The position numbers and the translations under genes are program-made. Below the pieces are notes generated by a model that did no database searches, was not told the DNA's origin, and saw only the letters and a program-made list of their open reading frames with translations. From the NCBI GenBank assembly GCA_036426205.1, contig CM071573.1:70842382-70906381 (forward strand): DNA of 64,000 nt, read 5' to 3'. This document shows positions 35,664 to 46,934 of this stretch, in pieces; the first letter of the stretch is position 1; every line of letters begins with the position of its first letter. The DNA comes from Ascaphus truei. Lineage: Eukaryota > Chordata > Amphibia > Anura > Ascaphidae.

Positions 35664-36136
35664 GGGCCTCATGCAGAGAGCAGCGCTATTTAAAATTGGA
35701 GAGGGGAATAAAAAGTAGGTTTAATGGAGAGTTTTATTCTCCATATGCAGAAATGGGCGAAATCCGCTATTTTTAGCATTACTGCATGTGGAGAATTGTA
35801 AATGAGGAGATTCGCGCAGCTGAAAGGGGAAAAAAAAATCGCGCATTTTTTTTTCCCCTATAGCCGGCGAGCTCCTGCTTCTTGCCAACTTTAGTTGGCG
35901 GAGAAAATTGAAGAAAATCGCGCCAAAAACAGCCGCTAGATGGCGAGCGCGCCTTTCTGAATTCGGATATTTTTCAGACTGGCGACATGTTGTTTCTCGG
36001 CAGCCGCGCGGCGAGATTTTCAAATAGAAAAAAAAATGGCGCGTTTTTCCTACATCTCCATTTTCAGCTGTTTTTTGCGCGATTTTCTCCGGAAAATGGC
36101 GAGATTTTAAATAGCGCTGCTCTCTGCATGAGGCCC
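35664..36136. mobile_element. MITE with 33-bp perfect inverted ends
   Basis: 473 bp; the ends begin GGGCCTCATGCAGAGAGC and match perfectly for about 33 bases, flanked by TAA at 35661-35663 and 36137-36139. The interior has several ttttctcc/ggcgaga words. No coding capacity. Confidence 0.9.
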
Positions 36137-36309
36137 TAAAAGATTAAACAGGATGAGAAGGTATTGCGGCCAAGAGTGAAAACACAGAAATATGTAACAC
36201 CTTTGCTACTATTGTAACATTTGGTTAAAAATGTGTATCTCTCTTGTTAGAGTCCATGCAGATCCCTCCCCAAACTCCCACCAGGTGCATTTAAAGGTGT
36301 GGTTTTGCA

Positions 36310-36540
36310 TAGTGTGGATATTGTGCTTTTCTCCAAATGGGACTCAAAGCACTTCACAATGACAGTATAGTGTGCTGTAAGCAGCATTGTACATAGGAAT
36401 TGTTACAGACACGGTCCCTGTCCAGATGAGCTTCAATCTATGATTTTGGTGCCTGAGGCACAGGGAGATAAAGTGACTTGCCCAAGGTCACAAGGAGCTG
36501 GCACTGGGATTTGAATATGGTACCCTTGCTTATGGGAGGG
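36310..36540. repeat. MIR/CORE-SINE-like fragment
   Basis: Contains gaggcacagggagataaagt and gacttgcccaaggtcaca, which resemble the conserved MIR core. The upstream tgggactcaaagcacttcac also occurs at 21190. Confidence 0.5.
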
Positions 36541-36687
36541 TAGTGCCCCCCCCCCCCAAGGTTTAAGCTTGCCCCCCCCCCACTTTCCAAGTTGGCAGGT
36601 CAGTTTCATTTTGCCAGGTTACGACAGATCCAATGTGATCATTCTTCCTATAATTATACAGGTAAATAAGAATTTTAACCCAGGTGA

Positions 36688-36835
36688 GTGTTGGGACCTG
36701 CTTGCTTCGGTCATGCCTTGTAAGTGGCAGCAGGCTTAAGACGCTTTGGCCAAAGGGTTAAACTAAATTACCCTTTTTACATGAGATATATAGGTATTGC
36801 ACTGTGTATTTTTGTCATAATGGAAGTAGCTTTGG
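36688..36835 (+). repeat. unnamed interspersed repeat, copy 2
   Basis: It shares gacgctttggccaaaggg and flanking words with 33896-34070. Confidence 0.55.
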
Positions 36836-37014
36836 GCATTTTTATTTTATACATTTAGCCACGCCCACTAGCACTCCTTTTGACACTTATATGCATATAT
36901 ATATATATTATGTGGTAATGGTTGGGGTTTCTCAGAGCTTGTTGGGAATCTGTGTGTTTTGTTAATTGTGTGCAGCTGGTCTCACCCTTGATTCAAACTC
37001 AGTGTTGTTGTTTA

Positions 37015-37274
37015 GGCTGGTTCCCGCTAGCGCTGAGCGAGCGGCGCTTGCCGAGTTCACTTTGTGTAAAGTGAATTCTCATGTCCCCGCTCACGTGGTG
37101 CTTGGCGCTTGGGAAGTAAAATAAAGACTGTTCGAAGTGCACTCAATAGACCCCCCATGCAACCCCCCCCCACACGCACTCGCATAATTCGCAGGACAAC
37201 CGCGCTCATGCTTGGGAAGTTGGTGACGTCACCACTCAAGCATGAGCGCGGTCAGCACCAGCAGGGCCGCAGCC
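37015..37274. mobile_element. Harbinger-type MITE
   Basis: 260 bp flanked by TTA at 37012-37014 and 37275-37277; ends ggctggttcccgctagcgct and agcagggccgcagcc. Confidence 0.7.
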
Positions 37275-37319
37275 TTACAGAGTCAGTGTCTTTACTCACT
37301 GAACTGCTCTTTCAGCACT

Positions 37320-37630
37320 TTTATGAAGGTGGGAAGCAGGGGGTCTTTGGAACTGAACCGCATTAATTTCCGCTCTATGACCCCCACTTGCAGAGATACC
37401 TACTACCAAAGGTGCCCCAGTACCATCCCTTGCTGGGGAAACAAAATGGAGGTTCAAATCACCCGTGGCACACGGCTCAACAGGAAGCCGCGACGTCATC
37501 CGTGGCAGCTTCCTAATGGCTTGCGTGCCGCAGGAGATTTAAGAAACAGGAAGTGCGGGCAGCGCTTACGCAGGTAAGTATCTCTGGAAGCTAAAATGAA
37601 CGCGGTTCAGCTTCAGAAACCCCATACTTC
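37320..37630. repeat. fold-back repeat of the gaagcaggggg family
   Basis: Contains gaagcagggggtctttggaa, cagagatacctactacc and a matching inverted right part. The family recurs at 38372-38720, 39650-39725 and 49388-50625. Confidence 0.6.
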
Positions 37631-38360
37631 CCTCTAATGCTGAAATAAAGGGTGAATTTAATTTAAATGAACTTAAAGAGAATGCCTGACAGAGATTTCA
37701 AAAAGTAAAGATGAGAATCAGCAAAACAAAGGACAAAAGGGCTACTTAATTCATACAAAAGTATGAAAAGTACCTGGAAAGCACAGTATCATCATTAATC
37801 TGTCTGTGGCAGTATATATATGTATATAAATCAATATTAGTGAATGGGTATATTGTGTTTCCCCAACCACAAGCAGTAAACAGACGTGATTTTCTTGTAA
37901 CTACTCTATAGATGTGTTTAAATCACACTGCCAACGCCAATACAAACAATTCAGTGCCAAGCGACCGTGTTATTTCTTTCTGTCCTTGACGATATGACAA
38001 TCAACCACCTGGCTTTGTGGGTCAGCAATTAAAGATAATTACTTTCTGCCTTGATTAATGATTTTCATGGGAGTATACCAGTCACATCCATTTTCCAGAC
38101 AAAGTTTTGCAACACGTCACAGGCCCTGTCCAGATCAGTTTCCTGAAATCAGAAGCAGATTCTATCAGTACAGACAACTGACGGCGAGTTGTATCTGATA
38201 TCTCTAGGCTTTATTTACCAGTATATAGAATGGTTTATTAAAAGTCCATCTGTAACTCTGTTATTCTAATACCATGATATAAAATCAAAACTCATTTTCT
38301 TTATTTTAAATGAGCAATCCAAGCGTTTAAAAAAATAAAAACATTTATTTAAAATATATA
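37631..38360. other. no recognisable feature
   Basis: I see no gene or named repeat. Confidence 0.3.
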
Positions 38361-38371
38361 TTTGACACAAG

Positions 38372-38720
38372 GTTGAAGCAGGGGGTCTTCGGAGCTGAAC
38401 TCTATTAATTTCAGCTCCGGGGACCGCCTGCTTTCGGAGATACTTACCTTCGTAGGGGATGCCGGTAGCCACTCCGGCTGAACCAGTTGGGTTTTAAAGT
38501 TTAAAGCTCCCGCATCCTGTAAGCCAGTAGAAAGCTGAACCTGATGATGTCACAGCTTCCTATTGGCCCACAGGGCGCGGGAACTTTGAAATGTCGTCAT
38601 AATGTGAACTCTGCTAGCCGAGCTGAGCGACTACGGAGGTACGTATCTCCAAAAGCAGGGGTCCCTGGAGCTGAAATTAATTGGGTTCACCCCCTGGAGA
38701 TCCTCTACTTCAATTCTGTG
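38372..38720. repeat. fold-back repeat of the gaagcaggggg family
   Basis: The left arm (gaagcagggggtcttcggag) is mirrored by the right arm (ccccctggagatcctctact). The interior has cttcctattggcccacaggg. Confidence 0.7.
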
Positions 38721-38862
38721 TAAAATAAATAAAAAATAACTAAATGGTAAAATAAAAAAAATAAAAAAAAGCGCTTGGATTTCCGCTTTAAACTCTCTTA
38801 ATTGTTTTTCTTACAAAAAAGGTAGCTGGGGAGAAGTGTTTCCTCTTATTGGTGCAGACTAA

Positions 38863-39130
38863 GGCTAAGGCCCCGCTCCCTCAGTCAGCGCGCCCGCACT
38901 GCAGACAGGCGGCGCGCTGACAGGCACAGACCACAATATGCGGTCTGTAGGGAGCCGGAGCGGGAGGGGGGCGGGAGCGGGAGGGGGGCGTGGTTTGAGC
39001 GGAGGGACCCGCTACTCCCCCCCCCCCTCCACGGGCTCGGGCTCGATCTGCCGGAGGGAGCTGCTGCGGGCTGCTGGAAGGTAAGCAGCTCCCGCTCCCT
39101 CACCCTTCCCCCACAAATGCCCTCACGCTG

Positions 39131-39219
<89 letters not shown>

Positions 39220-39467
39220 ACCCCCTACCTTGTGTAGGAAGCTGTCTGACAGCTCCCGCTCCCGCCCCCGATTGGCTCTTCAGCGCACCACGTGACGCGT
39301 CACTGCTCGGGATCACAATTTTCTTGCATCCCCTGGTGGCTGACGCGTCACAGCACGTTGTGAGCCGTGCAGCGAGGGGGGACTGGGACCGGCTCAGAAG
39401 GATTCCCCTGCTGGTGGGGAACGCTCACGCGGTCGCCCGCGCCGCCGGGCGCAGCGGGTCCCAGCCC
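38863..39467. mobile_element. Harbinger-type MITE carrying a long (CA)n
   Basis: Flanked by TAA (38860-38862, 39468-39470); ends ggctaaggccccgct and agcgggtcccagccc. A pure (CA)n of about 43 units lies at 39132-39218. Confidence 0.65.
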
Positions 39468-39904
39468 TAAGTGTGGTTAGTTTTGCTTAGTTAGTGTTTA
39501 TATTGAAGTAAAACTAACCATTATTTCTCATTGTATGAGAGTTCCCTTTTAACAGCTGGCACCATGAAACCAGGAACGAGAACCATGAATTGAGATGATA
39601 TATTCTTAAAGCTGCAATCACGCTTGATCAATGTCTTTTTTTGTAAGTATTGGAAGCCGGGAGTCTTCCGGAGATAACCCACATTGTTGTGACACCCGGG
39701 TTCCTGGGAATACTTACCTGGTTTTTTTTTCGGCGTCTCTGCTCCCACCAGGGGAAACTTAATGGCCCCAAATCTCATGGGTCCCACGGGCCAACAGGAA
39801 GCTATAACAGAATTGCTTGCTGCATCTTGTTGAATGGCCATGCAAATCGTTGTAGAACATTTTGACGTGGCTGCTTCAGCACCACTGACACAATTGGCCG
39901 CCGC

Positions 39905-41045
39905 AGGTAATATGTCCCCTAACTAATAACCTTAACCTCTCACCCTACAAACCTTACCCCATTAACTCCTTGCCCTAAAAACCTCATCCCTCTACCCTAA
40001 AAACCCTAACCTTAAATCCTTGCCCTAAAAACCTTATCCTGTTACCCTAAAACCCTAACCTTAAGTATCCCTTAAGTAACATTAACCCAATGGTTTCCAA
40101 CCTTTATCTGGTTAAGGAACCCCAAGTGAAATTCTGAGGAACCCCGACCCTCTCTAATAGCGTGTCTGAGATCAGATGCATTGTAAGGAACCCCCCCAAA
40201 CCCGCTCTAATAGCACGTCTGAGATCAGATGCATTGTAAGGAACCCAACCCTCTAATAGCGCGCTGAGTTCAGATGCAATTGTAAGGAACCCAACCCTCT
40301 CTAATAGCGTGTAGTGAATCAGATGCATTGTAAGGAACCCCAACCCTCTCTAATAGCGGTGTTGAGAATAGATGCAATTGTAAGGACCCCAACCCTCTCT
40401 AATAGCGCGTCTGAGATCAGATGCATTGTAGATCCCCAACCCTCTCATAGCGCGTCTGAGATCAGAGATGATTGGAAGGAACCCCAACCCTCTCTAATAG
40501 CGTGTCTGAGATCAGATGCATTGTAAGGAACCCCAACCCTCTCTAATAGCGTGTCTGAGGTCAGATGCATTGTAAGGAACCCCAACCCTCTCTAATAGCG
40601 CGTCTGAGATCAGATGCATTGTAAGGAACCCCAACCCTCTCTAATAGCGCGTCTGAGATCAGATGAATTGTAAGGAACCCCAACCCTCTCTAATAGCGTG
40701 TCTGAGGTCAGATGCATTGTAAGGAACCCCAACCCTCTCTAATAGCGCGTCTGAGATCAGATGCATTGTAAGGAACCCCCAACCCGCTCTAATAACGTGT
40801 CTGAGATTCGATGCATTGTAAATTCTTCTGTATTTGATACAATTTTCAAATGACCAGAAAATTACAGGGGACCCATTAGGGATGCTCGGGGAACCCAAGG
40901 GTTCCTAGGAAACTTGGTTGAAAAACACTGCATTAACCCCTAATCCTAACACTAATCACTTACCTCGGGCCGAAACGGCAAGCTGTTTAACTGTTGCTGC
41001 CAAGTATCCCTTGGGGGAGGATAAATGTCTGTGGCGAAACGGCCG
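39905..41045. repeat. telomere-like degenerate array (CCCTAA type), split by a hAT-type element
   Basis: 39905-40087 and 40931-41000 hold degenerate ccctaaaaaccttaaccc words, in the orientation opposite to 31020-31460, with similar flanks (ggccgaaacggcaagctg; gtggcgaaacggccgcg). Confidence 0.65.
40088..40930. mobile_element. hAT-type element with 49-bp satellite
   Basis: Ends CAATGGTTTCCAACC and GGTTGAAAAACACTG, flanked by a perfect 8-bp duplication CATTAACC (40080-40087 and 40931-40938). The interior (about 40115-40820) is about 14 tandem units of roughly 49 bp (aaggaaccccaaccctctct; aatagcgtgtctgagatcag; atgcattgt). Confidence 0.85.
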
Positions 41046-41159
41046 CGTCTAATAGTCCTATTCTGATTTAAATCCCCTCAGAAAACATCAGTAACTAAAC
41101 CGGTAATTATATCAGTGTGCCCAGAACTAAGAATAGCATAGTTTACCCCGGAGGACATA

Positions 41160-41715
41160 GGCTACGCTTATAGTGCCGGCGCCGGCGACGTCAGGCTACG
41201 GTCGCTGGAAAAATCAAATTGAGATGACTTCCAGCGATCACGACCAAGCCGTCGCTCCATCGCTTTCTATAAGCGCACGCGACAGCGGCAATGCATGTAT
41301 TTTAACGTGACGTTGTGTCGCTGTCGCCAGCACTATAAGGCGATCCCAGTGCACGCGTGCCCGGCGAGGGTGGGGGGGGGCGGCGTGTGCACAGCGCTGC
41401 ACCCGCACACGCGGTCCTGGGAGGGAGAGGTTGCGACGGGAGGGGGCGTGGTGGGGGGATTTGAGGGGGCGTGGCCATGACCTCACACGGCTGGTTCGCC
41501 CTCATTGGCTGAACCGCCGGGGGGGGCGTGGCCACGGCTCCGTCGCAAGTTCCACACACAATTTTTTTGTGTGTGTGGAATCTTGCAGTACAGCACGGCT
41601 GCTGAATGTGCGCCGACGCATGTACTCGGCACTGAGTGACTGGGGGGGCCGGTGCTTGTACGCACAGCACACGCCGAGGCGTGCGCTGTGGCAGTCACTG
41701 GGACCGCTGCCTAAG
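41160..41715. mobile_element. two fused GC-rich MITEs
   Basis: 41160-41336 starts ggctacgcttatagtg and ends gcactataaggcg (the family of 16201). It runs directly into a second element that ends cactgggaccgctgcc and carries the tggttcgccctcattggctg block (the family of 34461). The left half of the second and the true end of the first are fused. Confidence 0.6.
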
Positions 41716-42464
41716 CATGGCCTAGCGGCTTCAATAAAATAATTTAGGAAGTACAGTATTACTGCTTCAATGGATGGTGAACACATCAAATACAGGGTCA
41801 TAAACTGCACATGTATCAAAGAAGAAATCCAATTATTTATTTATTTATTGCAAGCTTTTATACAGTTAGTAAGTATTATTTGTTCCAGTTTTGCAGCTGG
41901 ATGTCGCTGATACATTACCCTGTCAGATGTCAAGAACAGAACAATAAACATGACCTATTTACATCATGTCAAGCACCGTTGTGGTCAGTCATACTGAATT
42001 CCCATGCGTAGTCATTACAAACCTCTTTGGTTGCGATTCACTAAAGATCGTCAAGTGGGCGATAATATTTACAAAAAAAAGTTCAATATTATTGTCCATT
42101 TAACATTCTGTTCCCTATGATTGATATATTCATGAATAACATGTACATAGAAATCTTTTCAACCATATGGTGATTTAATACCCTTTAAAGTATCCTCTGG
42201 TAGCAAAGAGATGTATCCCCTTTGATGGCAGAGGGGCTATCAGTGTATTCCAAAGGAATGACTGGGGTACCCCTGCTACATTAAAAGGGTCAACAGAAAA
42301 ATACACCCCCACCCCAGGCCTCCCAAAAACCAGCATAGTAACGAAATGCAACTATCACAAATAATAATTCCTTCGTAGCCCAAGGCCAGGTAGGCAGGAT
42401 CAACCTCTGCCAGCTGGCCCCTATGGTCTAGTAAAGAGTTAATGCAGTCCCTACTCCAGAGGGG
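41716..42464. other. no recognisable feature
   Basis: I see no gene or named repeat. Confidence 0.3.
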
Positions 42465-42545
42465 TGGCCTCACCAGTCGTCAAGGGTCTCCAACAGGTCA
42501 GGTTTTCAGGCTATCCCTGCTTCAGCACAGGTGGCTCAATCATCA
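42465..42545 (+). mobile_element. partial small hAT-type MITE
   Basis: Carries aacaggtcaggttttcaggc and tatccctgcttcagcacagg of the family at 29279; the right half is missing. Confidence 0.65.
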
Positions 42546-42665
42546 TTATGACTATTTAGATAACAATACGTTAGTAGCCCAGATTTAACGGACCTCTATT
42601 TACCCTGGACACAGTAAAATTGCTATCGTGCCAATCAGTACAATATCATATATTTGTATTATTAT

Positions 42666-42694
42666 TGCTGCTGCTGCTGCTGCTGCTGCTGCTG
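42666..42694 (+). repeat. (TGC)n trinucleotide repeat
   Basis: About ten uninterrupted TGC/CTG units. No surrounding coding frame with other support. Confidence 0.95.
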
Positions 42695-42699
42695 TAGGG

Positions 42700-45302
42700 G
42701 CGGTATGTTGCTTTGGAGCTCAGGATGTGTCGGGAGTGGGTACGAGTGCGCCATGAAAGCACTCACTGCTTTTGTGCAGTGTGGAAAGTGTGAGTCTGTT
42801 TCCTTTCCTTCTGTGTTGTTTGTCCGTTCCATGTATTTGACTTATCACAGCACTGGTAATCTCACCATTAAGTCATACAGTCCAGTCCAGTTTGCGCTAA
42901 AACTTGCTATTTCTATGTTGCAATCTTAAAGCGGGTTTCTTGAGACAGTTTTGCAGCATCTGGTACTGTGGGCTTATTTATACACTGTATGTACATTTAT
43001 ACACAATTACACACGTGTCACATTTATTGGGTTATTAATATATATTTAATATTACAGTCTAGTTTGGTTTGCACTTTTTAAGTTGTTTTATGAACAGTTT
43101 ACAATCTGAAACATGCAGTGACAATACAAGTACATTGGTTTATAAACCATTTATCACCAAGTAAAAAAATAAATAAAATAACACATGCACACAATAACAC
43201 TGTCAGCTCAACTTCCTTTATTAAATGTCCTCATTGTTTAGTTCTGTCTTAATAATACTATGTTAGTGGTTTCCTGTTTTTAGTTTTGAGGCCAAGCCAA
43301 CGTGTAGAGTAACTTCTTCAGCTATTCTATGAAGTACCTTTTACTGAAATAAGTCAAACATTTCCTTCCAGAGTATAAGGGTATGTCCTGGAGCCCCCGT
43401 GATAACTGGAAGAGGTGAAGCTCTTGATTCGAGTCAGCGCTCAGAATATTTCCATTACCAAGACAATGTGCCTCTGCTCTGCACTTTAGGAACTCATTAA
43501 TAAAAAAAAGTTAATGTCATATGAAGGGTGTGGTGCAGTTCATTGCATACAATAGCTACTGAAGGGGACATCCCCAATTACTTTTCTGCTGCACTCTAAA
43601 GGAAATAATTATGCTGTTTGGGTTAAGCCCAATTGGGGTTATAGATACCTCCATACTGGCCACAAATGGGAAGTCAACATACGTATATGTTTCTTTTCTA
43701 ATGTAACTGTGTGATATAAAATAACACACGTGGATCCATCAAACCCGCCTTATTTTTCCATTTCTGTATCCATACACCGGTATCTCTATCACTAGATCAA
43801 ACTACAGACGGGTTAGATATGGATTGCTATGCATTACTCTTTAGATTACCATTTTATTTCTAATGAGAGGTCTGTGTAGGAAGCAGACAAACCACTAAAG
43901 CAAGCCAATAAAAACAGTAATTGCTTCTTTATGTTCATATGTCAGGAACCTGATTACCTAACTTTATACATTTAACCTCAGACATTTATCGTTCAATGGA
44001 GAAAAATAATGACGAAATGCAGGTCAAGCTATTCCCTTCATGAATCCTGCTACTGATCTGTATACCTACTTGAAAACCCATTTGTTAACAAAAGATGGCA
44101 ACATTGGAGTTAAGTGTTCTTATACATTGACAAAAACAACCTCATGTTACAAATGAATCTCCATGCATCAGTTTAATGCCTAATTGCATTTTTGGGGCAC
44201 TTGTCATATATTCTGCATATCATCACAGCACTACAGTAGTAGTATACAGATTTCTAGTAGGAGAAGAATACTGTACTTGTATGTACTATACTGGTATAAA
44301 CGCCTCAGAGAGCCAGTGCTCAGATTCCAATTAAATGCCAGAGAAGTTATTGTTAATATTAGCTATCGTTTCATTTGTGTTCTCTCTTTGCCTTCCAAAA
44401 ATGATAACTGTACAAACCCATTTTAGTTCATTTTGGGACTATATGCACAATGTTCTAGTAAATATCGCAGGTGCACAATCAATTTGTTAGTGAAATCAAT
44501 AAACTTTTGAAAAACAAGCAATTTCCTAATGATTGTTAAAGAATTAAGATTGTGCTGGGCTTTCGCATTTTTTGCAAATGAATTGCTGGCCACTTTAGGT
44601 CCTTTTTCTATGTACTTTGCTAAATTTGTGATCTAACAGTAATAGCAAAACCCCGCTTCTGACACACATTGGTCAGAGATACATTTGAACACCTCTCCAC
44701 ATGACACACAAACACAAAATATATATAGTGACATCAAAACACCATATTTTCTTGGGGTGAATACTACCAACCACAAATTAGACATCATTTCATGTAAAGC
44801 CGCCACTTGTTATGGCGCTGGTTACCATATGATACTTTTCAAAAAATCATCAATGTATTCATTTAAGAAGCAGTTTGTAACTATGCATATGGGAGAATAT
44901 TTTTTATAAAAACATCCCCATATAGTATATGTACCGTACATATATAAATATGTATATGTCAATATACTATACGGGGGGGGGGAGTTATACAAAATTCTCC
45001 CATAAGCATAGGAATAAAAATAGATCTCATGTATACATAAATCCATATACTGTACATAAGATTACATAAGATTAATCTTTATTCTGATCTGTTTTGTTAT
45101 CGCTAAAGAGGAACAATACTTTTATTTAAAGTTACCAAAGAAAGAGTTTTTTAAGACCTCAGCAATATACAGGTATACAGAGGCCCTCCAATTGCAGAAT
45201 TCCAGGTGCAAACAAGCCCAGCAATGCCCATATATTCAAGTAGAGGGATATATATATACATATATATATATATTACAGCAGCAAACACGATGGAGGCCCA
45301 CA
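42700..45302. other. CDH23 intron, mostly unassigned
   Basis: A small palindrome with tatgggagaatatttt (about 44887) and its near complement (about 44987) encloses TA-rich sequence and a G run. No gene seen. Confidence 0.35.
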
Positions 45303-45472
45303 GATGTACAGTAGTTGCAAAAATGTGCTGACGTTTACTTCATGCTTAAGCAGACAAATATCTAACGTTTCGGGGATACAGCCCCTTCCTGTGGCATTGT
45401 CTGAGGAAGGGGCTGTGTCCATGAAATGTAATATTCAAGTAAACTCAGCACATTTTGCAACTACTGTACATC
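45303..45472. mobile_element. 170-bp fold-back element with gaaacgtt-type motif
   Basis: The arms gatgtacagtagttgcaaaa and its complement at the right end extend through most of the element. The + strand centre reads ctgaggaaggggctgtgtcc followed by atgaaatgt; the minus strand reads ccccgaaacgttag. This is a hammerhead-like layout on both strands. Confidence 0.6.
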
Positions 45473-46100
45473 TATGTGTCTCCATCTTCTGTGTTGCTAT
45501 TCTTTAAGATCTCATATGGGCTCAGATCCAAAAAAGAGTGTTAAGCTTCAGTACAAATTTACTTCCATTCATACAGGTACCACCCTTTTGGGAATCTAGG
45601 TCATAGTTTCTATATACAGTAATTTGTGATGTGGCTTCTTAAAAGTTTTCCCTGGGTTATTTTAACTGAAAACAATGTATTACAATATTTGGGGTAAACG
45701 AACAACAGGTATTATACAAACTGAAGGGTTTATCAGCTCAGAACAAGCACTGACTGGGCGTGGAGAGGCAGCTAGAGCAAAGTAATGGTGGAATCCCAAT
45801 CACATACAGGACATCAATGTCTAATGAAACCAAAATAAGGTGAGGAAACACCCATCCACCCTGCCTCGAACCTCACAAACAGCTGCAGGGCGGAGCTCAC
45901 ACGTGTGCATTATGAAGAAAATGATTTGGAAACATCCTACTACACAACAGGACTAAAGGGATTTCAATGGACACCTCGGTGTATTGGTTCATTCTTTGTG
46001 GAGCATTAGTATTTCAAGTTGATTGATTATATTGCTAATGGCACCTTTGCACATAACAATCTCTCTATTATATTAATTAGGAATAGCAATGTAGGTGCAG
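45473..46100. other. no recognisable feature
   Basis: I see no gene or named repeat. Confidence 0.3.
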
Positions 46101-46318
46101 AGTAAATGAGTACTTCAGTATTAGATGATCTCTTTTTTATTTGGACTAACAATTGATATTACTGTATAAGACAAGCTTTCGAGCGTTCTCTCGCTTCACT
46201 ACAGTACTGAGTATTGCTTGACACGAGGAAGAGAGAACTCTCAAAAGCTTCTCTTATAATATCAATTGTTACTCCAAATAAAAAAAGGTAGCGCCTAATA
46301 GTGAAGTACTCATTTACT
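46101..46318. mobile_element. 218-bp fold-back element with gaaagctt-type motif
   Basis: The arms agtaaatgagtacttcagta and its complement, plus tatttggactaacaattgat, fold back on each other. The centre has gaggaagagagaactctc followed by aaaagctt on the + strand and gctcgaaagctt on the minus strand. Confidence 0.6.
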
Positions 46319-46706
46319 CTCTTTATTACATTATACTTTTATAAACCACTGTGTCCACAAGCATAGTTCCAGACTATTGGCCATGCACACTTTCCATTAA
46401 AATGTCACTTCTGTTAGTCATGTCAGAAATATTGCAGTCCTTAACAACAGAGAAGCATCTGCCACCTTCTGTAAGATAAAATGCTAATTTATTGTGGCAT
46501 GTCCAGCACAAGAAGAGAGGGTTTGGCTTCCATCTGTTTCAGATATGCCACAACAAATTAGGCTTTTCTTTTACAGAAATACATTCACATTCTTCAGTGA
46601 ACGTTTTGATGGTTTTGCAAAAAAAATTCTCCTTTAAGATCCAGGGCACCCCTGGTTATTTCCACTTACTGGCTATCTCGGCGATTACCATCTGTAGGAT
46701 ACTTAC

Positions 46707-46934
46707 GGAGAGGGCAGGGTTTCCTTCATCCTCCACAGTGACCACTAGTCCATAGAAGCTTTGCCTCTCACGGTCAGGAGGGGATGGCCTGGTAGCGATC
46801 TCACCAGTGAGTCTATCCATGCGGAAAGTGAGGTCCTCATTGCCTTGAGTGATGTAGTAAGAGAGGACGCTATTTAGGCCGGTGTCTCGGTCTGTAGCTC
46901 GGACCCGAATCACAGATGTCCCACCTCCAACATT
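46707..46934 (-). CDS. CDH23: CDH23 exon (EC repeat with ATDRD and PPDRER)
   Basis: 228 bp, 76 codons, acceptor ctgactccag and donor gtaagtat. It starts NVGGGTSVIRVRATDRD and ends VEDEGNPALS. The open frame continues past the donor for about 50 bases; that part is intronic. Confidence 0.94.

Noticed and set aside
42654..42929. Cys-rich frame through (TGC)n as a polyamino-acid gene
   Set aside because: Microsatellite translation, with no homology outside the repeat.
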